Shown: piece after piece, positions 1 through 9,800 of the stretch
Position numbering within the stretch: the stretch's first letter is position 1
Layout of the letters: the number at the start of each line of letters is the position of its first letter
Source: Hyposmocoma kahamanoa
Taxonomy: Eukaryota; Arthropoda; Insecta; Lepidoptera; Cosmopterigidae
Length of the DNA: 64,000 bases
Reading direction: 5' to 3'
Assembly: GCF_003589595.1 (NCBI RefSeq)
Contig: NW_020654810.1
Coordinates: 15,122,373 to 15,186,372 of the forward strand
Notes under the pieces: model-generated
What the model was told of the DNA's origin: nothing
Database searches by the model: none
The model's input: only the letters and a program-made list of their open reading frames with translations
Made by a program: the position numbers and the translations under genes

Positions 1-87
1 TAGATAAACGTCATTTTCATGTCCTTGTACAAACTTTGGATGTTTAAAACCGGAGAAAACTTTTATTCGATGGTATCAATATTTTTG

Positions 88-1389
88 TGCGAGGGTCATG
101 CCAAAAGAACCCTAGATACTCTTCAATCACTCGTTTCATACTGGCAAGTTATACACCGTCATAAAAGCAGGTTATTTGCTAATAAATTTGAAAATTTTTG
201 AATTTGCTTTTTTTTTCGGAGACAATCTGGCGGGAATTTTATTCGTAGCTCCACTCTCTCGACGTGATTTTCGTGTTATGATTTATTATGACTAAAAAAA
301 AGGCTTAAACCCGCAAGAATGTTTTGAACTTTTAGCCGCAACTTTTGTTGATACTGCTTGTTTCCGAGCTACAGTTTCGTTCGAGCCACAGTTCGGTTTG
401 CTGAATTTAAAAGAGGACGGAGAAGCTTTGAAGATGAGGCGAAGTCAGGTCGGCCGCCAACCGCGGTTACACAAGAAAACGTTCAAGCTGTCGAAAGAGT
501 AATTCGTGAAAACCGACGAACTGCGTATGTAGAGCTTGAGCAAGAACTGGGCATTGGATCAGCAGCATTGCAAACTATCATTATTCACTATCACTATATA
601 TCACTATTCACGGGCAACTGTCCTTCCATAAGCGTTGTTCGAGATGGGTTTCGCACAAACTTAACGATGAGCAGAAAGAACGTCGCGTGGATTGGTGCAA
701 ATTTATGATAGATAAATTCGACTCTGGCGAGAAAAAAAATGTTTATGATATACTGACGAACGAAACAAACTGATGGTTATATAACTATGATCCTGAAACA
801 AAGCGACAGTCCACTATATGGTGCTTAGAAGATGAGCCGACGCCAACGAAATGTCGTCGTACACGAAGCACACAGAAACAAATGGTCGCCTCATTTTTCT
901 GCATGACGGGACACATTGCTACTGTAGTGCTTGAGGATCAAAGGACAGTTAACTCCGAATGGTATATAACAGTTTGTGCCCCAAAAGTCTTGTCAGCTTG
1001 GTGTGACAAACGCCCGAAGTCAGGAATACGGCACTTCCTCTGGCATCACGACAACGCTCTGCATACTTCTGCTAGAAAACTCGACTATTTTCACTGAAAA
1101 AATTTATCCGCCATATTCCCCTGACTTAGCACCTTGTGATTTTTACCTCTTTCTAAAAATAAACAAAAATTAAAAGGCTTAAAAGCAAAGAAGATGCCTT
1201 GGCTACTTACAACTTGGAGATTTCTGATATGTCTAAAGAAGAGTGGTCATCGATATTTTCCAAGTGGTTTAGACGAATGGAAAAGTGTATAGGTGTTCAT
1301 GGTGAATATTTTGAAAAAATCGATAACTGTAATAAAGAATAAATTTTATAATTTTTGAAAATCTAATTTCTTTTGGCATGACACTCGTA
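88..1389 (+). mobile_element. Degenerate mariner-family DNA transposon
   Basis: A broken mariner of about 1.3 kb, the family's usual length. Inverted ends are visible: CGAGGGTCATGCCAAAAGAA at 90-109, and its near reverse complement ending in GGCATGACACTCG at 1375-1387. Inside, several frames encode pieces of transposase: a helix-turn-helix stretch with GRPPTAVTQENV and LGIGSAA (about 440-580), then MVASFF..TGHIATV (882 on), LWHHDNA (about 1050) and YSPDLAPCDF (about 1115-1145). The first catalytic Asp (GDET block, about 754-770) reads N, followed by a stop codon. Frameshifts separate the later blocks. It is clearly dead. The 3' flank keeps TA while the 5' flank reads TG, so one copy of the TA target has decayed. 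Confidence 0.9.
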
Positions 1390-1699
1390 TTCCAGCCCTT
1401 TAAGGTTAAAAATGCAAGGTGGTCTTGTGGACTCAAACTATGTTTAACTCTCTATAATCCAAAATTTATTTCACGTATTACATACACATTGCAATTTGTA
1501 ATAATTCCTCCCCTTTTGACTCGAATAGCAAACATTATTAACAATAGGCGACGTTGATACCTAATCTAATGATCAGCTATCTACTACCTACCTACTATAT
1601 AACTACCTACTTTTAACAGGACCTAATACTTTATAATACAGAACATAAAAGATACGTATATTTTTTACCATTTTATAAAAGGTTTTGATAAAAAATATT
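1390..1699. other. Gene-free AT-rich stretch
   Basis: No open frame, RNA gene or repeat was recognised between the mariner remnant and the SINE that follows. Confidence 0.5.
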
Positions 1700-1922
1700 T
1701 TACATAATGCACAAACACATATTCCAATACCAGAGACAATTCTGAGACGCGGATGCCATGGACACACACATAGACAACCATAAAATTACACCCAAACTCA
1801 CAAGAGAAATAAATTTAGGCCATACAAATATTTCTCCCGACACGGGAATCCAGCCCGGGACCGCTGCGATAAAGAGCAGCATGGTAACCGTTCGGCCTTT
1901 GAGGCAGTTTGGTATATAATGC
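1700..1922 (-). mobile_element. tRNA-derived SINE, family A
   Basis: The head lies at the right, where the complement of GGCCGAACGGTTACC (A-box-like) and a GGTTCGATTCC-like B box can be seen. The body carries the family's shared block GGTGCCATGGACACACACAT (seen here with GGATGCCATGG). Related copies are at 18091-18300, 18945-19090 and 57240-57400. This copy is diverged and abuts repeat family R2 directly. Confidence 0.75.
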
Positions 1923-2125
1923 ACACTGGCACTGCCAATGCGCCCATCACCCTGATACAAAAGTTGACAAATCCCATATGCCTATAATTTCACCAGCACC
2001 TTACCCTTCAAAACCGGAACGCAGTACTGCTAATAGCTGCTAGCTTGACGGCAGAAATAGGTAAGGTGGCAGCACTTCCCTGGACGAACTCTTTCACAAG
2101 GAGCTCTACTGCTACTAAAATTATA
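1923..2125 (+). repeat. Interspersed repeat R2, 5'-truncated copy
   Basis: This is the commonest repeat in the window (about fourteen copies). A full copy runs from GTGACGGGACGAACAAGTCG through CAGTGCCACTCAGAGC, CGCCCGTCACCCTGAGACAT and CTCACATTACTGCTTGGC to GGAGCTCTACTGCTACTA. This copy begins within the second of these blocks and keeps the 3' half. I see no coding capacity. It is a non-autonomous element of class unknown to me. Confidence 0.8.
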
Positions 2126-2139
2126 GTAGAAAAAACAAA

Positions 2140-2212
2140 TATACGCGATTTAAATCCGGAAAAATAGTTTCATTTCCTATGTGTAACAATCGCGAAAACC
2201 TAAGAACTCGAT
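2140..2212 (+). repeat. Short repeat shared with 57.2-57.4 kb
   Basis: The block with GCGATTTAAATCCGG, TTTCCTATGTGTAA and TCGCGAAAACCTAAG recurs split at 57157-57210 (reversed) and 57405-57447 (direct), around a SINE. A shorter relative, GGATCTAAATCGCGTAT, is at about 21818. It is probably the end of an inverted-repeat element. Confidence 0.5.
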
Positions 2213-2734
2213 ATATAGTATTTTTTATATAAAATTGTAGTATTATTTATTATGTAGTAGCGTTAACAAATAAAAATAAATCATATAAGTATAAATCTTA
2301 CCAGGTTCAAGTTTTTGTACACAAGCAAAGACTTCAATCTATAGACAAGAATATTCACAGAAACTATAAGTTCCAAACAAAACACTATGACAGTCCAACC
2401 AATTCCTACTGTCGGTGCGGGGTGTGAGGGGCGGGTGCGAGACCAAGCTGCCATACACTCGTGCTCGGGACACACCATTCAGGGTAGCGGCATTTACGTT
2501 AAATACTTCGTGTTTATAGTGATTTGTTATACAACAGTTGTAGTGATTTGTTGAGTGGAAAATGGTACAGTCATACTACGTGAGCTGTTAAAGACTGCAT
2601 ATCATTTCGCATAGCTAAAAATCTTAAATTTCGTCAGTTTCCGCAAACAGAAGAAAGGTGAGTCAAATAATTTTATTTTGTTTGGAATTGAAATGGTATG
2701 GTAATGAAATTATATTTTGCTAATACTTTTTAAA
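2213..2734. other. Gene-free stretch with one exon-like end
   Basis: No coding frame was recognised. AAAG followed by GTGAGT at 2654-2663 is a good splice donor and could end a noncoding plus-strand exon (to 2657), but nothing else supports a transcript. Confidence 0.35.
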
Positions 2735-3665
2735 AGCAAAATGGCGGACCTTCACGACGCGCTGCGACTAAAATCAAGCAGCTTGCTTTTACTCATTACT
2801 TATTAGAATATAGTATTATTGGTTAATCCAAGTGGATACGACTTTTTCAATTAAAAATTAATATGAGTATCGTCTTCGGTGTTTTAGTGGGTGCTCGTTA
2901 CATACAAATAAATATGGCTTTGGAAAATGGCGGACCGGAGTTTTAAATAAAATCAATAATTATGGGTATCGTTTTCGAGGTGTTTGGGAGTGCTTATTAC
3001 GAATATGGTTTTAAATTCCAAATCCAAGACGGCGGACAAGAATTAAAAAAAATATATTTTTGGTCGTAATCATTATGAAAATGGTATTTATTTATAAATC
3101 CAAGATGACGGACACAACTATGCAAATAAATGTAATATGGGCATTGACTTACAATTATATGGACGTCGGGTCCGCGCTAAAAAGTGTCCGAACTTATAGG
3201 GCGTTAAAATCGTATACAGAGCGTCATTCACGCTTTAGTCTTCGTTTGTTTCTTCTGACAGCGAAGCAAGCAAAATTAGACAGTACTGCGATGACATTAC
3301 AATTTAAATTCAACGTTTTAGCTTTTTCATATTCCTTTACATGTCACTACGTTTAAATAGGTTGACTTGGGACATTTTTTTCGTGGTTTTTGTATTAGAC
3401 CCGTCGTCCATTTATTTGTAAGTCAATGAATATGGGTACCATTTTCGAAGTATTTGGGGGTGCTCATTATGAATATGGCACTTATTTCTAAATTCAAGAT
3501 AGCGGGCACGACCTTTCAAATAATGGCAAGTTGGGTATCGCTTTCAACGATTTGGGAGTGCTCATTACGATTATGGCACTTATTTCTAAATCCAAGATAG
3601 CTGACACGACAAATACAAATAAAAGCAATATGAGTATCATTTTAGCTATTATCGAGGTTGATGAT
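2735..3665 (+). repeat. Degenerate tandem repeat array, unit about 110-140 bp
   Basis: Diverged units follow each other, each with the marker blocks ATGGGTATCGTTTTCGAGGT, TTTGGGAGTGCTCATTACGA and AAATCCAAGATGGCGGAC-like sequence. They occur near 2740, 2865, 2935-3030, 3100, 3430-3510 and 3530-3610. Indels have broken the periodicity. It has no conserved reading frame; an apparent 98-codon frame at 3060-3356 lies in unit sequence. Confidence 0.8.
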
Positions 3666-4192
3666 TATGAATCATAATTAAATCCTTTATAGACTTGATG
3701 CATTGAATTGAAGCATTTGGAGGACCCATTATTAGTCAGAAAAACTTGGAAAAAAAACGAGTGAGAGAGTGTTTTGGTTTAAAATAAAACGTTTAAACAT
3801 AAAAATATTTTTTTAAATATATCCTTGTATGCTACACCTGCACATATTATAAAACGGCTTGTGAGAAAGCCCCACTATGGACATAGTAGTAGTACACCCA
3901 CTCCAACAGACTAAATTAAAAAAAACACTTGGTGACAACCCTGCGGTATGACGTAATGTCTAGACGAAAGCGGCATTACGCGAAACTTCAAGGCGATGTC
4001 CCACTGTATGTTTTTACACTGTGACAGTATCAATAGTGACAGCGTTTTGTTTTAGTGTTGAATTTTGTCAAAGAGTATCAGTACCTTAGTACCGTGGGAC
4101 AGACGCGACAGTCTATATCTGTTGGGAATGAGTTGAGAATCGTCATTATATTATAATACAGAACAAAACCAAAACAGATTATCGCGTACCTT
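3666..4192. other. Gene-free stretch
   Basis: No gene was recognised. It includes short local inverted repeats around 3990-4110 (for example ATGTCCCACTG against a later CCGTGGGACAG). They are too weak to call as an element. Confidence 0.4.
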
Positions 4193-4650
4193 ACCGACTT
4201 CAAAAAAAGGAGGTTTTCAATTCGACTGTATGTTTTTTTTGTATGTATGTTACGCGATAACTCCGGTATTTGGGAACCGATTTTCATGATTCTTTTTTTG
4301 TTGGAAAGAGGGTACCTCCATAGTGGTCCCAATTCTTTTTGAAGAAAATCATCCGCCTCTAAGGGTGGCTGATCACGCATGAACATGCATTTTTATAAAT
4401 AGCGCCTAAATTTTATTTAAGGAGAAATTATTTTAATGGTTGGTTTTGCGATTCTCCAATTAAAGGCGTTTTTCTCTCTCAATACTCGAGTCTACTACTA
4501 CTCGAGTAGTGAGAACCGATTTTTATTATCTCCTGTGTCAAGTCCTGTATTGTGGCGAACTAGGGGATACTTCAATAGTACTTGGCAAATAGATGTAATT
4601 CCACGTAATTTTGAGGTCGGTTTTTTTAGTACTCTGTACTGAGATTATTT
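4193..4650 (+). mobile_element. Repeat R1 (ACCGACTTC element), longest copy
   Basis: It begins ACCGACTTCAAAAAAAGGAGG and ends GAGGTCGGTTTTTTTAGTAC followed by TCTGTACTGAGATTATT. The first nine bases are nearly the reverse complement of GAGGTCGGT near the other end (4613-4621), so it carries short subterminal inverted repeats. Related copies are at 7244-7465 and 23272-23580. The perfect palindrome CTACTCGAGTAG sits inside. It is non-coding and probably a non-autonomous transposon. Confidence 0.8.
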
Positions 4651-5639
4651 TATGTACTGATATTTTTTGAAGTATTTTTGCAGTACTGAAGCACACAAAG
4701 GTGGCATTATTCAATTGTTTCAAAGATGACGTACCAATTACTAAAACGAAAAAACAAAATAAGTAAAAGAAAAAAATACAGTCCAGTTGTTTAAATTATT
4801 GATGTTATGTTATGTAATTTTCTTGGCGAAAAGGCAAAGATCTTTAGGCCATGCAGCCTAGTCTTTTTTATATATTATTTAATTTATGTGGTAACCATAA
4901 TGTTTTATTCATATTATACATACTCTGTCATTGTGTAGATAAAATACTCTGTTGCTTATTAATCTATGATATTATGTTTTGTCTTGTTTTAAAACGCGTC
5001 ATTATATGCTTGCGGAAACGAGATGGATAGCGTGAAATTTTGCTTAGTATTTTGCGATTTCAAATATTATATATAATATACAAATTAATCAAAAACCATA
5101 ACATTACTTAATAATTTAAAACTTGAAATTTATGTTCACTCAATTAGTCAAATAGCGAAATGTGAGCAACTGCTTCCGCTATATAGAATGTTTGACAACC
5201 AACTAAATAAAGTGTTGTGTCGGAACCGCACATCAGTCAAACACAGTCTGTGTCGCATCTAGTACGCTAGTACACATACATAGATATCGTGACACACAGT
5301 TAACACTTTCTTGTTAAACATTTTTAATAATCTACTTACGCGTAGAGAAAAACTTTCTACAGTAAAGGGGTTGTACACAGGTTGACGGATGTTTATGATT
5401 GTAAATTACATAACAATATATTTGTATGATACTGTACCTTAGCACATAGTAGCTGTTGTTACATATTTGTGTAAGAAATCTTCAAGTAATTTTAATTGAC
5501 AAAGTTTACGGATCCATTTGTTTGTTGTTCTGAGCTTGGCTACTTTTCACATCATTATCCATAGTGTCATATGTTTTGTTTATTCATTATGTTTTTGAAG
5601 GGATATAATATATTGCTTACGTCAGCGTCGTACTGGCAT

Positions 5640-5647
5640 TGACGTCA
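5640..5647. promoter_or_regulatory. Consensus cAMP response element TGACGTCA
   Basis: A perfect TGACGTCA lies 1.25 kb upstream of the CYP306A1 start codon. A related TTACGTCA sits 23 bases before it (5617-5624). CREB/ATF proteins bind this sequence. Function here is inferred only from position and match. Confidence 0.35.
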
Positions 5648-5807
5648 TCGACATTAAATGATTCTGGAAATTTCAAGATAAATGATTACACATTCGAAAC
5701 TCACAAAGACAAAATGGAAAATTGAATAATGGAAACCCATTGATTTTCAAATTAAGTGTTAGGCAAATCAATTCTGCAGCTTAAAGGACAGTCGGCTAAC
5801 GTCTGAC

Positions 5808-5813
5808 CACGTG
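5808..5813. promoter_or_regulatory. CACGTG E-box
   Basis: A perfect CACGTG within GACCACGTGACA, 1.08 kb upstream of CYP306A1. bHLH factors such as Clock/Cycle or Myc bind such sites. A six-base match is weak evidence by itself. Confidence 0.25.
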
Positions 5814-6770
5814 ACAACACAAACTGTGCCCCTACAAGCTGCGCGTAACGTTAGTGATACGTCGCGTCTGCCGTCGTCTGTAGACGAAATTAGTAGTACT
5901 TATTTTATTTGTGACATTACTCTGTAGATTATCCAGCACTCGCAGATAGCATAGAAGGTAAATTTCAGTATAGTTCTTGCAATTTTGCTTTTAATTACTA
6001 TTTATGTATCACTGTAAATAGATAAAAAATGCATTTAAATGTTTTCGACTCCTTATCTGAGCCTCGTGCTGACATGTTTGATTTATGTTTTTATGTTGGT
6101 CAGCCCGATTAGACATAATAGCGCGGGTTTTTTCAAGAACTGGTCATCACCATACGTATTAATCCTTGCGTACTAACATAATACTACTTGCAGTACTTCC
6201 CACATGAAGATATTACAAACTAATATATTTGGAGATATTATAATTATCTCGGACCAACTCTTTCTAATAAATGATAATATTAAGTTACATGAATGTAGCA
6301 GGAAAGTTGCACGTAAAGTATGATACTCAACATTTAATTTTAATTCTATACCGCTTCATACATCATATAACGGCCCAAAGCGTAAAGTTTCATTCGCTCT
6401 GGGATTGAGTGCACATAGTGATTTGCTAAAGCCAGCAGATAACTACTCTGTATTTGTTGAATTTGAAATATAGCTGCTAAAGGAATTTAGTAAGCGTTTT
6501 TAGAGTGCGAGGATAAAAAACAGTTACCTATTCCGTGTTGGTTTTGATTACCGGGATAGATAGTATCGTAACCACACTTAAATTTTTCATTTCTAAAGTC
6601 ATTAGGGTTATAATCATACCCTATATATAATGTCTGGTTTATTTTTTCTCAAATTAAACACGTAAAATGTTAAAAAATTGCGCTAGATCATACATTATTT
6701 ATAAGTAAATTTCAGTGTATATCTACTTAGTGATAATCTGAAAAATTAATTTACTGTTCAAAGTATTGTA

Positions 6771-6778
6771 TATATAAA
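6771..6778 (+). promoter_or_regulatory. TATA box of CYP306A1
   Basis: TATATAAA, 120 bases before the start codon. A start site about 30 bases downstream would fall near 6800, inside the palindrome that follows, giving a 5' leader of roughly 90 bases. Confidence 0.5.
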
Positions 6779-6808
6779 GATAATCTTACGTAATTACGTA
6801 AGGTTATC
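6779..6808. promoter_or_regulatory. 30-bp palindrome with two abutting TTACGTAA sites
   Basis: Two 15-base arms are reverse complements except for one mismatched pair (GATAATC on the left, GGTTATC on the right). The centre is TTACGTAATTACGTAA, that is TTACGTAA twice. This octamer is the symmetric consensus of PAR/E4BP4-type bZIP factors (Vrille and Pdp1 in insects). It begins one base after the TATA box. Confidence 0.5.
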
Positions 6809-6890
6809 TTTTATTTTTTTGATTAGTTAACTAGAAACCATATCTTTCCGTAGGAAATAAAATGTTATAATAATTTGGTTCTAGAGCACA

Positions 6891-9800
6891 ATGGACGTCA
6901 TTTTCCTATACCTCTGCACTGTTGTGCTGGGATACTTCATATTCAAAAAAATTAAAGATTGGCAAAATCTACCGCCAGGACCATGGGGTTTGCCTGTGTT
7001 TGGTTATTTGCCATTTCTTGACCGCCGCCTTCCACATTTAACACTAACAGAGTTGTCAAAACAGTACGGCCCAATATATGGAATAAGCATGGGAAGTGTT
7101 TATACTGTCGTTTTGTCGGATCACAAATTGATAAGAGATGCCTTCGCAAAAGACAGCTTCTCAGGGCGCGCACCCCTCTACCTGACGCACGGAATAATGC
7201 ATGGCAACGGTAAGTGAATACTTAAACGATACAATATTGTTTAACCGACTTCAAAAAAGGAGGAGGTTCTCAATTCGACTGTGTTTTTTTTTTCCTTTTT
7301 TTTGTACGTATGTTACGCAATAAAATTCTTTTTTTTTTGGAAAGAGGGTACCTTAGTAGTGGTCCCATTTAAATTTGAAGAAAATAGGTGTAAGAAAAAA
7401 GTGGCAAACTAGGGGATGAATGGATTTTGAGGTCGGTTTTATTAGTACTCTGTACTGAGATTATTATGATATCAAGAGACGGGACGAAAAAGTCGCGCGC
7501 GGTGGTAAACGACACACCTGGGACGGTGTGACCTCGTTACACTGTCATCCCACCTCTTTGTATCGCCTCTCTCCGCTTGTATCCTAACATTTTTTATTTT
7601 ACATGTATTTAAATTTTAAATTAGAATTTTCCATCTTCCTTCACTTTCTCATTTTGTTTTCGTACCACGGTCACTCGCAGCTCTACTGCAACAACAGGCG
7701 GAGCTGTTTCAAATTCCATTTACTAAAATCTTATTTTTGATTCTTTACCAAGTTATAATACAAAACATAATACAACAGGCGGAGCAAAAGAATTATCAAA
7801 AATTTGCTGCAATAGTTTTTTGACCAAAAATGAAGCCATAATCCCGGATATAATGGTGCCGCCATTGAAACCCTGTACACCGACCTCCTTACACCGTCAT
7901 CTCACCCTTTGTATCGTCTCTCTCCGCTTGTATCCTATCATTTTTTATTTTACATGTATTTAAATTTTAAATTTGAATTCTTCCATCTTCCTTCACTTTT
8001 TCATTTTATTTTCGTACCACGGTCACTCCCAGCTCGACCGCCACAACAGTCGGAGCTGTTCCAAATTCCATCGCGAATAATCGCTAATTCTGGTTCTTTA
8101 CTAAGTTTATAATCATTAAATAAGCTAAATCATGTGTAATAATTTATAACAGTCTACAGCCTTCGTGTACCTATATCTGTAATTCAGTTACTCGGGGTAA
8201 GTGCCTTAATAATAAAGTGTAGGAGTGTTTTATACTGTTGTACCTGTTTTTTTACATTTACCTTTTTATTGTTACAGCCCTTTCTTTAAAATTTACTTCT
8301 TTAATAAATTTTGTGGACCGGAAGTTTCCCGTTTCATTGCCGTGAACCTGTTCACGGCTAGTTAGGGTTACAACCCTTTCACGCCTACCCATAACAGATG
8401 CTACTCAGAGCTTTAAATCGTGAAGATCTGAGGGCGACTGCCACTGCGCCCGTCACACTGAGACATAAGTTGACAAGTCTCATGTGCCTGTGAATTCACC
8501 AGCATCCTAAGTTTATAACCGGAACGCAGCAATGCTCACATTATTGCTTGGCAGCCGATATAGGTAAGGTGGTAAGTACTTCCCTGGATTAACTCATTCA
8601 CCAGGAGCTCTACTGATACTACCGTATATTCAAACTATGTGGCTTATTTATTATATCAGAAACAACGTGGGACATTTGTTTCGAAATATCCTGATCAAAC
8701 TGAAATTAACAAGATAACTTTCTGATTTTATGGTATTCTTGCAATTAACTGTAGACGAAGAAGATAAAACTACTACAAATACTCCAATAATGAGGAGGAG
8801 TACTCTTAGAAGTCAGTGTAAAAAAGACAGACAGCTACCACAAAATTTTATGAATATAATCGTATCAACCAATTAAGTATTAGTGGTAAATTTGCTAATT
8901 ACAATTTTTTTAAGGTATAATTTGCGCCGAAGGAGGACTATGGAAAGATCAGAGGAAGCTGGTTACGACCTGGCTTAAAAGTTTCGGAATGACTAAGCAC
9001 GGCGTGTCGCGAGATAAACTGGAAGCACGCATTTCATCCGGCGTATATGAATTACTTGAAGTATGAATTATTTAACTAAATTTACTTTTTGCTGATCTTG
9101 ATTTTGAAGCACCATTCATTATAATCACCATCATCATCAATCCATTTACGCGTCCCGCTGCTGGACACGGGTTTCCTCTCACGCAAGAGCTTAGGCCTTA
9201 GTCCGCCATACTGGCTAAATGCGTATTGCGTACTTCACACGTTTTTCGAGGGTTGTGAACCTTCTTCAACGTGCTAGTTTCATCACGATGTTTACTTTCA
9301 CCGAATAGCTTATGATAAATTTCAAATTATATTTCGCATATAAATTCAGAGAAATTCAGAGGTGCGAGCCCGGATTCGAAACCACGACCCTCTGCTAGAG
9401 AGGCAGTAGGTCAAACCATTAGGCCACCACGGCTTCTTAAACCATTACGCTATACGGCTTCTTCCGAAGCATTACAATGCACCGCGTCACGTGACGGAGC
9501 GCGAGACGCAGAATCACGCGCGCGATGGCGGAGACACAGATCTGCATCAACGCGCGGTTTAATCTGCGTGGGGGCAGCGGCCTAGCGGCCCCACGTTACT
9601 TAAAGTATTCGCTTCGCAGTTGATCGCCGTAGTGATTGTATATGTAGCCGAGCTCCTTCTTTGACAAGAATGGTTAATAATACAGAACTCATTCAGGACG
9701 CTGCAGTCATACTGTACCTTTGGTTGTCCCTATCTACCGACCCGAGAGACATGGTTTTCCGGAGAGACTACGGGCTCGACGGCAAGATCAGGGTACCTAA

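Larger units (their letters stand above)
4651..6770. promoter_or_regulatory. Upstream region of CYP306A1
   Basis: 2.1 kb without an open frame of note. It holds the CRE and CACGTG sites listed separately. AGAAG followed by GTAAAT at 5953-5963 could be the donor of a noncoding 5' exon, ending at 5957. Whether the transcript starts there or at the TATA box beside the gene cannot be decided from sequence. Confidence 0.35.

Noticed and set aside
2281..2478. 65-codon minus-strand open frame
   Set aside because: No similarity, no splice context; composition as in flanking DNA.
3060..3356. 98-codon open frame
   Set aside because: Lies in the degenerate tandem array and is not conserved between units.
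6952..7173. Minus-strand open frame in CYP306A1 exon 1
   Set aside because: Shadow of the real exon.
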